Below are positions 6,331 to 13,550 of a DNA stretch of 13,551 bases, in pieces. A program made the translations under genes and the position numbers. Positions within the stretch are counted from its first letter, which is position 1. Each line of letters begins with the position of its first letter. Source of the DNA: Frankiaceae bacterium (GTDB lineage Bacteria; Actinomycetota; Actinomycetes; JAVEEJ01); assembly GCA_030840515.1 (NCBI GenBank), contig JAVEEJ010000304.1:1-13551 (forward strand), read 5' to 3'. The notes under the pieces were generated by a model. It was not told where the DNA came from and searched no databases. It saw only the letters and a program-made list of their open reading frames with translations.

Positions 6331-6336
6331 GAGGAG
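6331..6336 (+). promoter_or_regulatory. Ribosome-binding site of the mycothiol-enzyme gene
   Basis: GAGGAG is followed by six bases and then the GTG at 6343. It supports that start. Further upstream, TAGGGT at 6268-6273 could be a -10 box with a roughly 60-base leader, but no -35 is apparent, so I do not list it as a promoter. Confidence 0.7.
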
Positions 6337-6342
6337 ACAGAC

Positions 6343-7077
6343 GTGGAGCTCCGGCTCGACACGACGAAAGCCGTGCTCCAGATCCGTGGCGACGGGCCTG
6401 CGCTGTCGGCAGCCGCGGGCCGAGCCGGTCTCGAGGCACCCGTACCGACCTGCCCCGGGTGGACGGCGCGCGACCTCGTCGGCCATGTGGGCTCCGTCTA
6501 CCACCGCGCGGCGGCGGTGGTGCGCGACGGCCTGCGCGAGCCTGCTCCGAGCGTCCAGCCCCCGGCCGAGGACCTGATCGCCTGGTATGACGCCGCGCAC
6601 GCGGACCTGGTCACGGCGCTGCGCACGAGTGACCTGACGCGCGAGGTGTACGCCTTCGTCGGCCCCCAGCCGGCGTCGTGGTGGGCCCGCCGCATCGCTC
6701 ACGAGACCGTGGTGCACCGCGCGGACGCCGAGCTGGCCGCCGGTGCCGCTCCGCCCCGCGTTGATGCCGTGGTCGCGGTTGACGGGATCGACGAGGTGTT
6801 GACGTTGTTCCTCAGCCGGGCCCCGGCTTCGGCGCTGTCAGGTCAGAGCGTCGCGGTGCACACGCCGGACGAGCGCTGGCACGTGACACTCAGCCCGCAG
6901 GGTGCCGTCGTGCAGCGCGGCTCGGACGCGCCCGCCGACGGACTGATCGCCGGAACGCCCTCCCACGTGCTCTACCACCTCTGGGGACGGCTGCCCGCCG
7001 ATGAGGTGGACGAGCGCGGCGACGCGACGGCCAGAGCGGCGCTGCGAACCGCGCTGCGTCAGGCGACCGGCGGCTGA
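6343..7077 (+). CDS. Mycothiol-dependent maleylpyruvate isomerase family protein
   Basis: This 244-residue protein has the N-terminal DinB-like helical bundle of the mycothiol-dependent maleylpyruvate isomerase family, followed by a C-terminal SCP2-like domain (about 145-240). CPGWTARDLVGHVG (37-50) is the family signature. H48, E121 and H125 (in IAHETVVHRAD) match the His, Glu and His zinc ligands of the characterised corynebacterial enzyme. Family members use mycothiol as a cofactor, but most have no known substrate, and the specific reaction here is unknown. The GTG start has GAGGAG six bases upstream. It is the only plus-strand gene in the window, transcribed divergently from hisD, and its 3' end overlaps the next gene tail to tail by 19 bp. 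Confidence 0.88.
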   Translation: MELRLDTTKAVLQIRGDGPALSAAAGRAGLEAPVPTCPGWTARDLVGHVGSVYHRAAAVVRDGLREPAPSVQPPAEDLIAWYDAAHADLVTALRTSDLTREVYAFVGPQPASWWARRIAHETVVHRADAELAAGAAPPRVDAVVAVDGIDEVLTLFLSRAPASALSGQSVAVHTPDERWHVTLSPQGAVVQRGSDAPADGLIAGTPSHVLYHLWGRLPADEVDERGDATARAALRTALRQATGG

Positions 7078-7622
7078 GCAGGCGCCGGACGCCGTCCGGC
7101 GGTCACTGTGAGCAGCGCCAGCGAGGCTGCGGCCGGCCACGCGAGCAGCACACCCTTGGCCCGCAGCTGCAGGTAGGCCGAACCCCTCGTGCCGACCTTG
7201 GCCACGTCCCGTAGCTGGGCGTAGGACTCATAGCCCAACCGGTGCCCGACCTTCATGGCGATGAGGGCAGCGAGTACGCCGCCCACGGCGAGGCCGATCG
7301 CGACGCCGGGTGCGTGCCGACGGCCGATGAGCGCCGCGGCGACGCCACAGGCCACTCCGACGAGCAGCGCGATGACGAGGAACGACCCGTCGGCGGCAAC
7401 GAAGGCCTTGGTCTCCGGCATCTGCAGGTCGATGCCCTGCGCCACCTTGACCACGGCGACCCGCGGGGCCAGCGCACCCCACAGCAGGCCGACCGGCGCG
7501 CCGAGCAGCACGAGCACAGCCGTCGTGACGAGGGCCGCCCACGCGTCAGAGAGCTTGAGCCGCTCCTTGGTGACAGTCGGGGGACGGTAGACCGGTTGGG
7601 TCGCCCAGGGGTTGTCACTCAT
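7059..7622 (-). CDS. DUF2567-like four-helix membrane protein
   Basis: This is a 187-residue integral membrane protein of unknown function. A proline-rich cytoplasmic N-terminus is followed by TM1 (about 27-50), which ends in the motif APVGLLWGALAPR. A loop of about 30 residues precedes TM2 (about 80-103). TM3 (about 105-125) comes next, then a loop carrying GYESYAQLRDVAK, and TM4 near the C-terminus. The helix arrangement and the GLLWGALAPR motif resemble actinobacterial DUF2567 proteins; this is recalled, not searched. The start is either ATG 7622 (MSDNPWATQP, preferred as a natural N-terminus with GGATGG upstream) or ATG 7631, three codons earlier. The 3' end overlaps the convergent gene by 19 bp. 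It follows the DUF6308-like gene closely and is probably co-transcribed with it. Confidence 0.8.
   Translation of the reverse strand: MSDNPWATQPVYRPPTVTKERLKLSDAWAALVTTAVLVLLGAPVGLLWGALAPRVAVVKVAQGIDLQMPETKAFVAADGSFLVIALLVGVACGVAAALIGRRHAPGVAIGLAVGGVLAALIAMKVGHRLGYESYAQLRDVAKVGTRGSAYLQLRAKGVLLAWPAAASLALLTVTAGRRPAPAQPPVA
7083..7101. terminator. Stem-loop after the mycothiol-enzyme gene
   Basis: CGCCGGAC (7083-7090) and GTCCGGCG (7094-7101) form a perfect 8-bp stem with a three-base loop, five bases after the plus-strand stop codon. There is no T-run, as is usual for actinobacterial terminators. On the opposite strand the same bases are the last codons of the DUF2567-like gene. It could therefore act for the plus-strand gene and perhaps also damp readthrough from the convergent side. 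Confidence 0.45.
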
Positions 7623-7637
7623 CGCAGCCATCCCGGC

Positions 7638-8273
7638 TCAGACATCGTCAAGGCTCATCCAGACGAGGATGTCGAGGATGCGCAGCGGGGTGAGCTCTGC
7701 GCCGCGCTCCCTGCGGGCCACATCGCGCAGCTCAGCCAGCGCCGCCGCCTCGGCTTGGAGGTCCGCGCGCATGTGCCGCAGCAGGATGGCCATGAACTCG
7801 CGCCACTCACGGTGGGCGTCGCGGTGGATCGCCCCCTCGGCCGTGTAGGCGGCGTAGATCCTCGAGTCGTAGAGCGGCACCAGGTCCGGGCGCTTGCGAT
7901 GCAGCACCTTGCTGAGGATGGTTCCCTTCACACCCTTGCGCCTGTACGCCTCGCGATCCACCACGGCAAAGAGCGCCGCGACGGCGTCGATGTCGTCGTC
8001 GGTCGCGTCCTGTAGGCCCACCGGCGGCAGCGTCGCGACGGCGGCGAGCTCAGGCAGCAGGTCGAACAGCAGCCGGTATCGCGGGACGTCGATGTGGGCG
8101 CCGAGCAGCACCGGTGCGACCAGGTCGCTGCCCACGAGTTCCACCGACCCGTTCGTGACCAGGGTGTCGTAGGACGGCCAGGCGTAGCCACCGGCCGGGT
8201 CGAGGTACCGCAGCAGGAGGGGCTCGGCCTCATCGATCGGCAGCGTCCCACCGCAGAGCTTGAGTGACGTCAC
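7638..8273 (-). CDS. DUF6308-like protein of unknown function
   Basis: This is a 211-residue soluble protein, mostly helical by composition, with no signal peptide or membrane segment. The N-terminus LKLCGGTLPIDEAEPLL and the central block KVLHRKRPDLVPLYDSRIY (about 121-139) look like the actinobacterial family I know as DUF6308. The second block (Lys, His, Arg-Pro, then Pro-Leu-Tyr-Asp) is reminiscent of the region around the catalytic Asp in helix-hairpin-helix DNA glycosylases. That is only a visual resemblance, and no function should be assigned from it. The start is GTG at 8273-8271 with AGGATGGG about four bases upstream. The gap to the upstream membrane-protein gene is 20 bp and to the downstream DUF2567-like gene about 15 bp, suggesting a small operon. 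Confidence 0.75.
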   Translation of the reverse strand: MTSLKLCGGTLPIDEAEPLLLRYLDPAGGYAWPSYDTLVTNGSVELVGSDLVAPVLLGAHIDVPRYRLLFDLLPELAAVATLPPVGLQDATDDDIDAVAALFAVVDREAYRRKGVKGTILSKVLHRKRPDLVPLYDSRIYAAYTAEGAIHRDAHREWREFMAILLRHMRADLQAEAAALAELRDVARRERGAELTPLRILDILVWMSLDDV

Positions 8274-8293
8274 CGGCCCATCCTGCCCTGCGC

Positions 8294-9004
8294 TCAGGCC
8301 GAGGCCGCCCCAGCCCTGCCCGACGCGCGGGGCTGACGCCACAGGTAGATGCCGCCGGCGAGCATCCAGAGCCAGAACAGAGGAACACCGAGCTGCAATG
8401 CCAAACCGGTCGAGCGCAGGGCCCCGTCCTCGCCCCCGGAACCCGCCAGGAGCACACCGCCTGCCATCATCAACGTCCCGGACAGCAGCCCCACGACGCT
8501 GATCCAGAGCGGGAAACGACGCGAGGTCAGCATCGCGGCCGACGCCGCAGCGACCGAAACTCCCAGCGCGGCCACGACGGTGTTGAACAGCAGACCTGCC
8601 ACCGCGTCCAGTGCCACGACGACGGAGTCGTCGACAGTGGCTGCGGAGGTCGCGTGGCTGGTCCCTGCGATGAGGGCCACCTCGACCACCTCGACCGCGA
8701 TGCTGACGCCCATCACGACGACGGCCCAGTCGGCGAGCGCCTGGTGTCGCACACCGCGCAGAGCCTGCCGCGCACCAAGAACGATCAGGATCCGCCCCAT
8801 GAGAACGACCGCGCACCAGCCGGCGATGAAGCCCGCACCTCGCGCGTGTCCCTGATACAGGCTCACGATCGTCGACGAAGCCGTCTTCCCTAGTTCTGAG
8901 GGCCCGGTGTCACCGGCGGGGATGATGGCCACCCACTCCAGCAGGTACAACACGGCCCCGACGAGCATCAAGCGATTACCGTTGACAGCCTCGCGCTCGC
9001 GCAT
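8294..9004 (-). CDS. Six-helix membrane protein of unknown function
   Basis: The protein has 236 residues. Six hydrophobic segments are visible at about 11-30, 58-78, 90-113, 126-160, 165-186 and 198-220. The N-terminus is charged (MREREAVNGNR) and the C-terminal tail after WRQPRASG is short. The layout and the opening NRLMLVGAVLYLLEW resemble DUF4386-type proteins, but the match is weak and I assign no family. Few charged residues lie inside the helices, apart from an Arg in segment 2 and Glu residues in segment 3. The ATG at 9004-9002 has an excellent GGGAGGGG upstream. The open frame extends further upstream but crosses the stem-loop and overlaps the DksA-like gene, so it is rejected. Confidence 0.8.
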   Translation of the reverse strand: MREREAVNGNRLMLVGAVLYLLEWVAIIPAGDTGPSELGKTASSTIVSLYQGHARGAGFIAGWCAVVLMGRILIVLGARQALRGVRHQALADWAVVVMGVSIAVEVVEVALIAGTSHATSAATVDDSVVVALDAVAGLLFNTVVAALGVSVAAASAAMLTSRRFPLWISVVGLLSGTLMMAGGVLLAGSGGEDGALRSTGLALQLGVPLFWLWMLAGGIYLWRQPRASGRAGAASA

Positions 9005-9023
9005 GACCCCTCCCGTGCCCGGA

Positions 9024-9041
9024 GGCGCTCCCCGGAGCGCC
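9024..9041 (-). terminator. Stem-loop after the TraR/DksA-like gene
   Basis: GGCGCTCC (9024-9031) and GGAGCGCC (9034-9041) are perfect reverse complements. They give a strong GC stem with a minimal loop, six bases beyond the TAG stop of the DksA-like gene and 19 bases before the next start codon. There is no U-tract. It may be a terminator or a transcript-end stabiliser separating the DUF2188/DksA pair from the downstream genes. Confidence 0.45.
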
Positions 9042-9047
9042 GACACG

Positions 9048-9434
9048 CTACGCCCCAGAAGCGCTTCGCCGCAGCGAGCACCTGATGCACCGCACCGCCG
9101 TGGGCAGGGCTTCGAGGCGAGCCGGCTCGATCGGTTGGCCGCAGTCCTCGCACACGCCGTACTCGCCCGCGGCCAGACGCGCCTCAGCGGCATCGACCTC
9201 GCGCAGCCGGCGTCGCATAGCGTCGCTCAGGGCCGACACCTGAGCGCGCTCGAACCCGATGGTCGCCCCCTCCGGGTCGTGCTCGTCGTCGGCGTTGGAA
9301 CCTTCGGCGGCCCTGACGATGTCGTCGAACTGGGCACCTAGTGAGGCGATCTGAGCCAGCGCGTCCGCGCGCAGCGCACGGAGCCGCGCCGCAACGACCT
9401 CGGCCGGCTCAGCCCGGGATGCCGCCTCAGCCAG
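9048..9434 (-). CDS. TraR/DksA-type C4 zinc-finger protein (start uncertain)
   Basis: From the tentative CTG start the product has 128 residues. A helical hairpin (about 13-90) has a tip region NADDEHDPEGAT (47-58) rich in acidic residues, like the DksA coiled-coil tip. The zinc finger follows, C95-x2-C98 and C116-x2-C119 separated by 17 residues. DksA-family proteins enter the secondary channel of RNA polymerase; whether this short actinobacterial member does so is unknown. No ATG, GTG or TTG exists in this frame between the end of the DUF2188 gene and residue 66. The CTG at 9434-9432, in CTGGCTGA at the DUF2188 stop, is the best candidate and would depend on termination-reinitiation. The alternatives are an ATG at 9641 that would overlap DUF2188 almost entirely out of frame, a frameshift, or a sequence error. 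Confidence 0.75.
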   Translation of the reverse strand: MAEAASRAEPAEVVAARLRALRADALAQIASLGAQFDDIVRAAEGSNADDEHDPEGATIGFERAQVSALSDAMRRRLREVDAAEARLAAGEYGVCEDCGQPIEPARLEALPTAVRCIRCSLRRSASGA

Positions 9435-9660
9435 GGGTGCTGGCGTCGTCGTTGCCCGGCGCGACGGTGACCTTGTCCCTGATCTGGCCGTCGCGGCCCT
9501 TGACGATGAGCTCGCCGCCGCCGAGGTTGCGCACGATGTCGCGGCCACGGTCGATGGCCTGCTGCTGCGTGTCGAGCAGATCCGAGACGCGTTCCCGGTT
9601 CTCGCGCTCCACGGCCCAGCCGCCTTCGGGGTACTCCACAACCCAACGGTCGTTCTCCAC
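9427..9660 (-). CDS. DUF2188 small protein
   Basis: This 77-residue protein fits the DUF2188 family. A first strand block, RWVVEYPEGGWAVERE (4-19), is followed by a helix with DTQQQAIDRGRDIVRN and a second strand block, GGGELIVKGRDGQIRDK. The family function is unknown; members are small soluble proteins found widely in bacteria. The GTG at 9660-9658 is preferred over an upstream in-frame ATG because AGGAGAGGA lies just before it and the domain begins there. It lies 64 bp after dnaE, and its stop overlaps the tentative CTG start of the DksA-like gene. In the gap from dnaE, two CTCGAG palindromes at 9674-9679 and 9688-9693 could form a short stem, too weak to call. Confidence 0.85.
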   Translation of the reverse strand: MENDRWVVEYPEGGWAVERENRERVSDLLDTQQQAIDRGRDIVRNLGGGELIVKGRDGQIRDKVTVAPGNDDASTPG

Positions 9661-9724
9661 GCGATGTCCTCTCCTCGAGTCCCGCTTCTCGAGAGGCCCT
9701 ACCCGCTCATCCGCGGCTGACCCG

Positions 9725-12700
9725 TCAGGCAACCGCGCCCGGGCCGAGCAGCTGCTTGAGGTCGCCGTAGAGCGCGGGCGTCGTCGCGACCCGTAGCCGC
9801 TCGTCGAGGCGCATCACCGTTGTCTTGCCGGCGGAGGTGAGCTGCAGGTGGACCTCGACGACGCCGGGGTGCTCCGCCAGCACCTCCTTGAGCCGCTCGA
9901 CCAGCGGCGGCGTGCACCGGACCGCGGGGATCGTCACCACGAGCGGACCGCGCGGGCCGTCGGCGGTGCCCAAGTCAGGTACTGACAGCTCTGAGGCCAT
10001 CAGCCGCGGGACGTCCTCGCGCTTGTCGAGCCGACCCTTCACCAGGACCACCGCGTCCTCGGCCAGGTGCGGTCCGATGAGCTGATAGGTCGCCGGGAAG
10101 CACATCACATCGATCGCGCCCGCAAGGTCTTCGAGGGTGACGATGGCCCAGGGGCTGCCCTGCTTCGTCATCTTCCGCTGGATGCCGGTGATGAGGCCGC
10201 CGACGGTGACCACCGAGCCGTCCTGGCGCTGCTCGTCCTCCAGCAGTGCAGCCAACGTGCAGTCCGTCGCCGCCGCGAGCACGTGCTCGACGCCGAACAG
10301 CGGGTGGTCGCTGACGTAGAGGCCCAGCATCTCCCGCTCGTAGGCGAGCAACAGGGTCTTGTCCCACTCACCGACCGGGATCGTCATGTCGAGGCCGAAC
10401 GCGGGCGTGTCGTCCTCACCACCGCCGCCGAACAGGTCGAACTGGCCGATGGCCTCCGCGCGCTTGGTCTCCATGACCGCTTCGACCGCGGACTCGTGTA
10501 CGGCGAGCAACCCCCGCCGGCTATGACCGAGCGAGTCGAAGGCGCCGGCCTTGATGAGCGACTCGACCGTGCGCTTGTTGCAGGCGACCCCGTCGACCTT
10601 GGTCAGGTAGTCGGCGAAGTCTCCGAAGCGGCCCTTGGACTTGCGCGAGGCGACGACCGACTCGACGACGTTGCCACCGACGTTGCGGATGGCGGACAGC
10701 CCGAAGCGGATATCGGTGCCCCGCGGGGTGAAGTTGGCGTCCGACTCGTTGACGTCGGGCGGCAGCACCTTGATCCCCATGCGCCGGCACTCATTGAGGT
10801 AGAGGGCGCTCTTGTCCTTGTCGTCGCGGACCGAGGTCAGCAGCGCAGCCATGTACTCCGCGGGGTAGTTGGCCTTGAGGAAGGCGGTCCAGTAGCTGAC
10901 CAACCCATAGCCGGCGGTGTGTGCCCGGTTGAACGCGTAGTCGGAGAACGGGACGAGGATGTCCCACAGCGTCTTGACGGCCCGCTCGCTGTAGCCGTTG
11001 GCGAGCATCCCGTCGCGGAAGGGGACGTACTCCTTGTCGAGGATCTCCTTCTTCTTCTTGCCCATGGCGCGGCGGAGCAGGTCAGCGGCGCCGAGGCTGT
11101 AGCCCGCGAGCTTCTGCGCGATGGCCATGACCTGCTCCTGGTACACGATCAACCCGAACGTGTCGCCGAGCACGTCGACGAGCGGCTCCTCGAGCTCCGG
11201 GTGGATCGGCACCACCGGCTTGCGGCCGTTCTTGCGGTCGGCGTAGTCGTTGTGCGCGTTGGCGCCCATCGGACCGGGTCGGTAGAGCGCGCCGACGGCG
11301 GAGATGTGCTCGAAGGTGGTCGGCACCATCGAGCGGAGGAGCGCCCGCATGCCGCTCCCCTCCATCTGGAAGACACCGAGCGTGTCGCCGCGGGCCAGCA
11401 GCTCGTAGGTCCTGCGGTCGTCCAGCGACAGGGTCTCGAGCACGACGGTCTCGTGCCTGTTGTTCTGGATGTGCTCCAGGCAGTCGTCGAGGACCGTGAG
11501 GTTGCGCAACCCGAGGAAGTCCATCTTGAGCAGGCCCAGCGACTCGCATGCGCCCATGTCGAACTGCGTGATGATCGCGCCGTCTTGGTCGCGGCGCTGG
11601 ATCGGGATGACGTCGAGCAGTGGCTCCTTGGACAGGATCACTCCCGCCGCGTGCACACCCCACTGCCGCTTGAGCCCCTCGAGGCCCTTCGCCGTGTCGA
11701 CGACGCGCTTCGCGTCGGGATCGCTCTCGTAGAGGGCACGAAACTCTCCAGCCTCGCCGTAGCGAGGGTGCGACGGGTCGAAAACTCCGGCGAGCGAGAT
11801 GTCCTTGCCCATCACGGGCAAGGGCAGTGCCTTGGTGATCTTCTCCCCGACGACGAACGGATAGCCGAGCACACGCGCGGCGTCCTTCACGGCAGCCTTG
11901 GCCTTGATGGTGCCGTAGGTGATGATCTGGGCGACCCGCTCCTCGCCGTAGGTCTCCGTGGCGTAGCGGATCATGTCGCCGCGGCGGCGCTCGTCGAAGT
12001 CGAGGTCGATGTCGGGCATGGAGATGCGGTCGGGATTCAGGAACCGCTCGAACAGCAGCTTGTGCTCGATGGGGTCGAGCTCGGTGATGCGCAGTGCCCA
12101 GGCGACCACCGACCCCGCCGCCGACCCGCGACCGGGACCTACCCGGATGCCGTTCTCCTTGGCATATCGGCACAGGTCGGCCGTGACGAGGAAGTAGCCG
12201 GGGAAGCCCATCTGGCAGATGACGTCGCACTCGTAGGACGCCTGCTTCACGTGGGCTTCCGGCACGTTGCCGTTGAACCGCCGGTCGAGGCCGATCGCCA
12301 CCTCGGCGCGGAGGAACGACTCCTCGGTGAGTCCCTCGGGCACCGGGAACCGCGGCATGAGGTCCTGGTTCTCGGTGAAGCTGATGTTGCACCGCTCCGC
12401 GATCGCCAGCGTGTTGTCGCACGCCTCCGGGAAGTCGCGCCAGACGTGACGCATCTCCTCTGGTGACTTCAGGTAGTAGGAGTGACCGTCGAGCTTAAAG
12501 CGGTTGGGGTCGGCCATCGTCTTGCCGGTCTGGACGCAGAGCAGCACCTCGTGCGCGTCGGCGTCCTTGGCGTAGGTGTAGTGCAGGTCGTTGGTCGCGA
12601 CGAACGGCAACCCGATCTCGCGGGCGAGCTTGATCAGGTCCTCGCGGGTCTGCCGCTCGATGGCGATGCCATGGTCCATCAGCTCGACGTAGAAGTTGCC

Positions 12701-13240
12701 GGCGCCGAAGATGTCCTGGTAGTCGCTGGCCGCCTGCTTGGCCTGGTCGTACTTGTTCTGCTGGAGCAGCCGGTTGACCTCACTCGACGGGCAGCCCGTG
12801 GTGGCGATGAGGCCCGCGCCGTACTGCGACAAGAGCTCGCGGTCCATCCGCGGCTTGTAGTAGTAGCCCTCGAGGCTGGCCAGCGAGGACAGCCGGAAGA
12901 GGTTGTGCATGCCGGTGTTGTTCTCCGACAGCAGCGTCATGTGGGTGTACATCTCGCCGGGGTTGTCCTCGCCGACAGACCCGCTGCCCACGGCCGCGCG
13001 GCGCCGCTCGAAGCGCGACCCTGGCGCCAGGTAGGCCTCGATCCCGATGATGGGCTTGACCCCGACCGCGGTCGCCTTCTTCCAGAAGTCGAAGGCGCCG
13101 AAGACGTTGCCGTGGTCGGTCATCGCGATCGCCGGCATGCCCATGCGTGAGGTCTCCGCGAACAGGTCCCCGAGCCGGGCTGCGCCGTCGAGCATGGAGT
13201 ACTCGGTGTGCACGTGCAGGTGCACGAACGAGTCGCTCAC
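9725..13240 (-). CDS. dnaE: DnaE1, DNA polymerase III alpha subunit
   Basis: This is the replicative C-family polymerase, 1171 residues, colinear with mycobacterial DnaE1. The PHP domain (about 1-270) keeps HLHVH (7-11), D18 (in SMLDGA), TDHGN (41-45), E68, H100, C150, D218 and H220. These are the metal residues used by proofreading PHP domains, so it should be its own 3'-5' exonuclease. The polymerase active site has D410 and D412 (in MPDIDLDFDE) and D574 (in KMDFLGLRN). GPGRGSAAGS (368-377), YRPGPMG (653-659) and AMGKKKKE (725-732) are also typical. QFDLF at 933-937 is the internal clamp-binding motif. An OB fold spans about 1008-1090, followed by the C-terminal domain. The start is set at the GTG eight bases after GAGGAG; a GTG three codons earlier overlaps that site. 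Confidence 0.98.
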   Translation of the reverse strand: MSDSFVHLHVHTEYSMLDGAARLGDLFAETSRMGMPAIAMTDHGNVFGAFDFWKKATAVGVKPIIGIEAYLAPGSRFERRRAAVGSGSVGEDNPGEMYTHMTLLSENNTGMHNLFRLSSLASLEGYYYKPRMDRELLSQYGAGLIATTGCPSSEVNRLLQQNKYDQAKQAASDYQDIFGAGNFYVELMDHGIAIERQTREDLIKLAREIGLPFVATNDLHYTYAKDADAHEVLLCVQTGKTMADPNRFKLDGHSYYLKSPEEMRHVWRDFPEACDNTLAIAERCNISFTENQDLMPRFPVPEGLTEESFLRAEVAIGLDRRFNGNVPEAHVKQASYECDVICQMGFPGYFLVTADLCRYAKENGIRVGPGRGSAAGSVVAWALRITELDPIEHKLLFERFLNPDRISMPDIDLDFDERRRGDMIRYATETYGEERVAQIITYGTIKAKAAVKDAARVLGYPFVVGEKITKALPLPVMGKDISLAGVFDPSHPRYGEAGEFRALYESDPDAKRVVDTAKGLEGLKRQWGVHAAGVILSKEPLLDVIPIQRRDQDGAIITQFDMGACESLGLLKMDFLGLRNLTVLDDCLEHIQNNRHETVVLETLSLDDRRTYELLARGDTLGVFQMEGSGMRALLRSMVPTTFEHISAVGALYRPGPMGANAHNDYADRKNGRKPVVPIHPELEEPLVDVLGDTFGLIVYQEQVMAIAQKLAGYSLGAADLLRRAMGKKKKEILDKEYVPFRDGMLANGYSERAVKTLWDILVPFSDYAFNRAHTAGYGLVSYWTAFLKANYPAEYMAALLTSVRDDKDKSALYLNECRRMGIKVLPPDVNESDANFTPRGTDIRFGLSAIRNVGGNVVESVVASRKSKGRFGDFADYLTKVDGVACNKRTVESLIKAGAFDSLGHSRRGLLAVHESAVEAVMETKRAEAIGQFDLFGGGGEDDTPAFGLDMTIPVGEWDKTLLLAYEREMLGLYVSDHPLFGVEHVLAAATDCTLAALLEDEQRQDGSVVTVGGLITGIQRKMTKQGSPWAIVTLEDLAGAIDVMCFPATYQLIGPHLAEDAVVLVKGRLDKREDVPRLMASELSVPDLGTADGPRGPLVVTIPAVRCTPPLVERLKEVLAEHPGVVEVHLQLTSAGKTTVMRLDERLRVATTPALYGDLKQLLGPGAVA

Positions 13241-13248
13241 GCCCGCCA

Positions 13249-13254
13249 CTCCTC
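13249..13254 (-). promoter_or_regulatory. Ribosome-binding site that decides the dnaE start
   Basis: GAGGAG on the minus strand ends eight bases before the GTG at 13240-13238, giving the protein start VSDSFVHLHVHTEYS. The in-frame GTG at 13249-13247 uses the last base of this same site, so it cannot be served by it. The shorter start also matches homologues. Confidence 0.75.
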
Positions 13255-13342
13255 TTCCGGGACCCTCAGGTCACGCCCAGTCCTGCGGCGCCGGACCGGG
13301 GGAAGACGGCCTGACCACGCACACACCTGCACAGCGGGAGCG

Positions 13343-13348
13343 AGCCTA
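13343..13348 (-). promoter_or_regulatory. Candidate -10 box upstream of dnaE
   Basis: TAGGCT on the minus strand fits TANNNT and would give a leader of about 95 bases before dnaE. The nine bases TAGGCTCGC are identical to those at the candidate hisD promoter. No good -35 is visible; CGGGAC at 16-bp spacing is only a weak possibility. The remaining gap from 13250 to 13427 shows no gene or clear terminator. Confidence 0.25.
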
Positions 13349-13427
13349 ACCGCCAGCTCCGACCGTCCCGGGCCGGACACGCGGACTGCGGCGCAGCGGT
13401 CAGCAGGATGTGGCGTCGCCCGCAGGC

Positions 13428-13550
13428 TCAGGGCGCCCCTGGGCCCACCGTGGGCTCCACGCCCTGGACCTCGGGGCGCAGCGGTCGGAACTCGAGCAGC
13501 CCGGTCTGGGCGCCCGGCGGGGCCGGGTCGATGAGCCTGATCCCGGGACG
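13428..13550 (-). CDS. C-terminal end of an unidentified gene (truncated by the window)
   Basis: About 40 codons enter from the right edge and end at TGA 13430-13428. The visible peptide contains IRLIDPAPPGAQTGLLEF followed by a Pro- and Gly-rich tail. Nearly every codon ends in G or C (about 37 of 40), the pattern of the real genes here, and this frame is better than the competing ones on either strand. No family is recognisable from this stub. The gene would lie upstream of dnaE on the same strand with a gap of about 187 bp. Confidence 0.5.
   Translation of the reverse strand, partial: RPGIRLIDPAPPGAQTGLLEFRPLRPEVQGVEPTVGPGAP

Noticed and set aside
6222..6342. Search of the hisD upstream gap for a T-box, attenuator or histidine-rich leader peptide
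   Set aside because: No run of His codons, T-box-like conserved sequence or terminator hairpin was seen.
5241..6590. A 449-codon plus-strand open frame crossing hisD, the divergent gap and the mycothiol-enzyme gene
   Set aside because: It runs antisense through hisD and out of frame through the real plus-strand gene; no domain is visible.
9674..9693. Two CTCGAG palindromes between dnaE and the DUF2188 gene
   Set aside because: They can form only a 6-bp stem with an 8-base loop and lie next to the DUF2188 ribosome-binding site. This is too weak to call a terminator or operator.
10067..12466. A 799-codon open frame on the plus strand opposite dnaE
   Set aside because: It is antisense to the conserved polymerase core, has no recognisable domain, and is rich in Val, Asp, His and Arg as expected for a mirror frame of GC-rich coding DNA.
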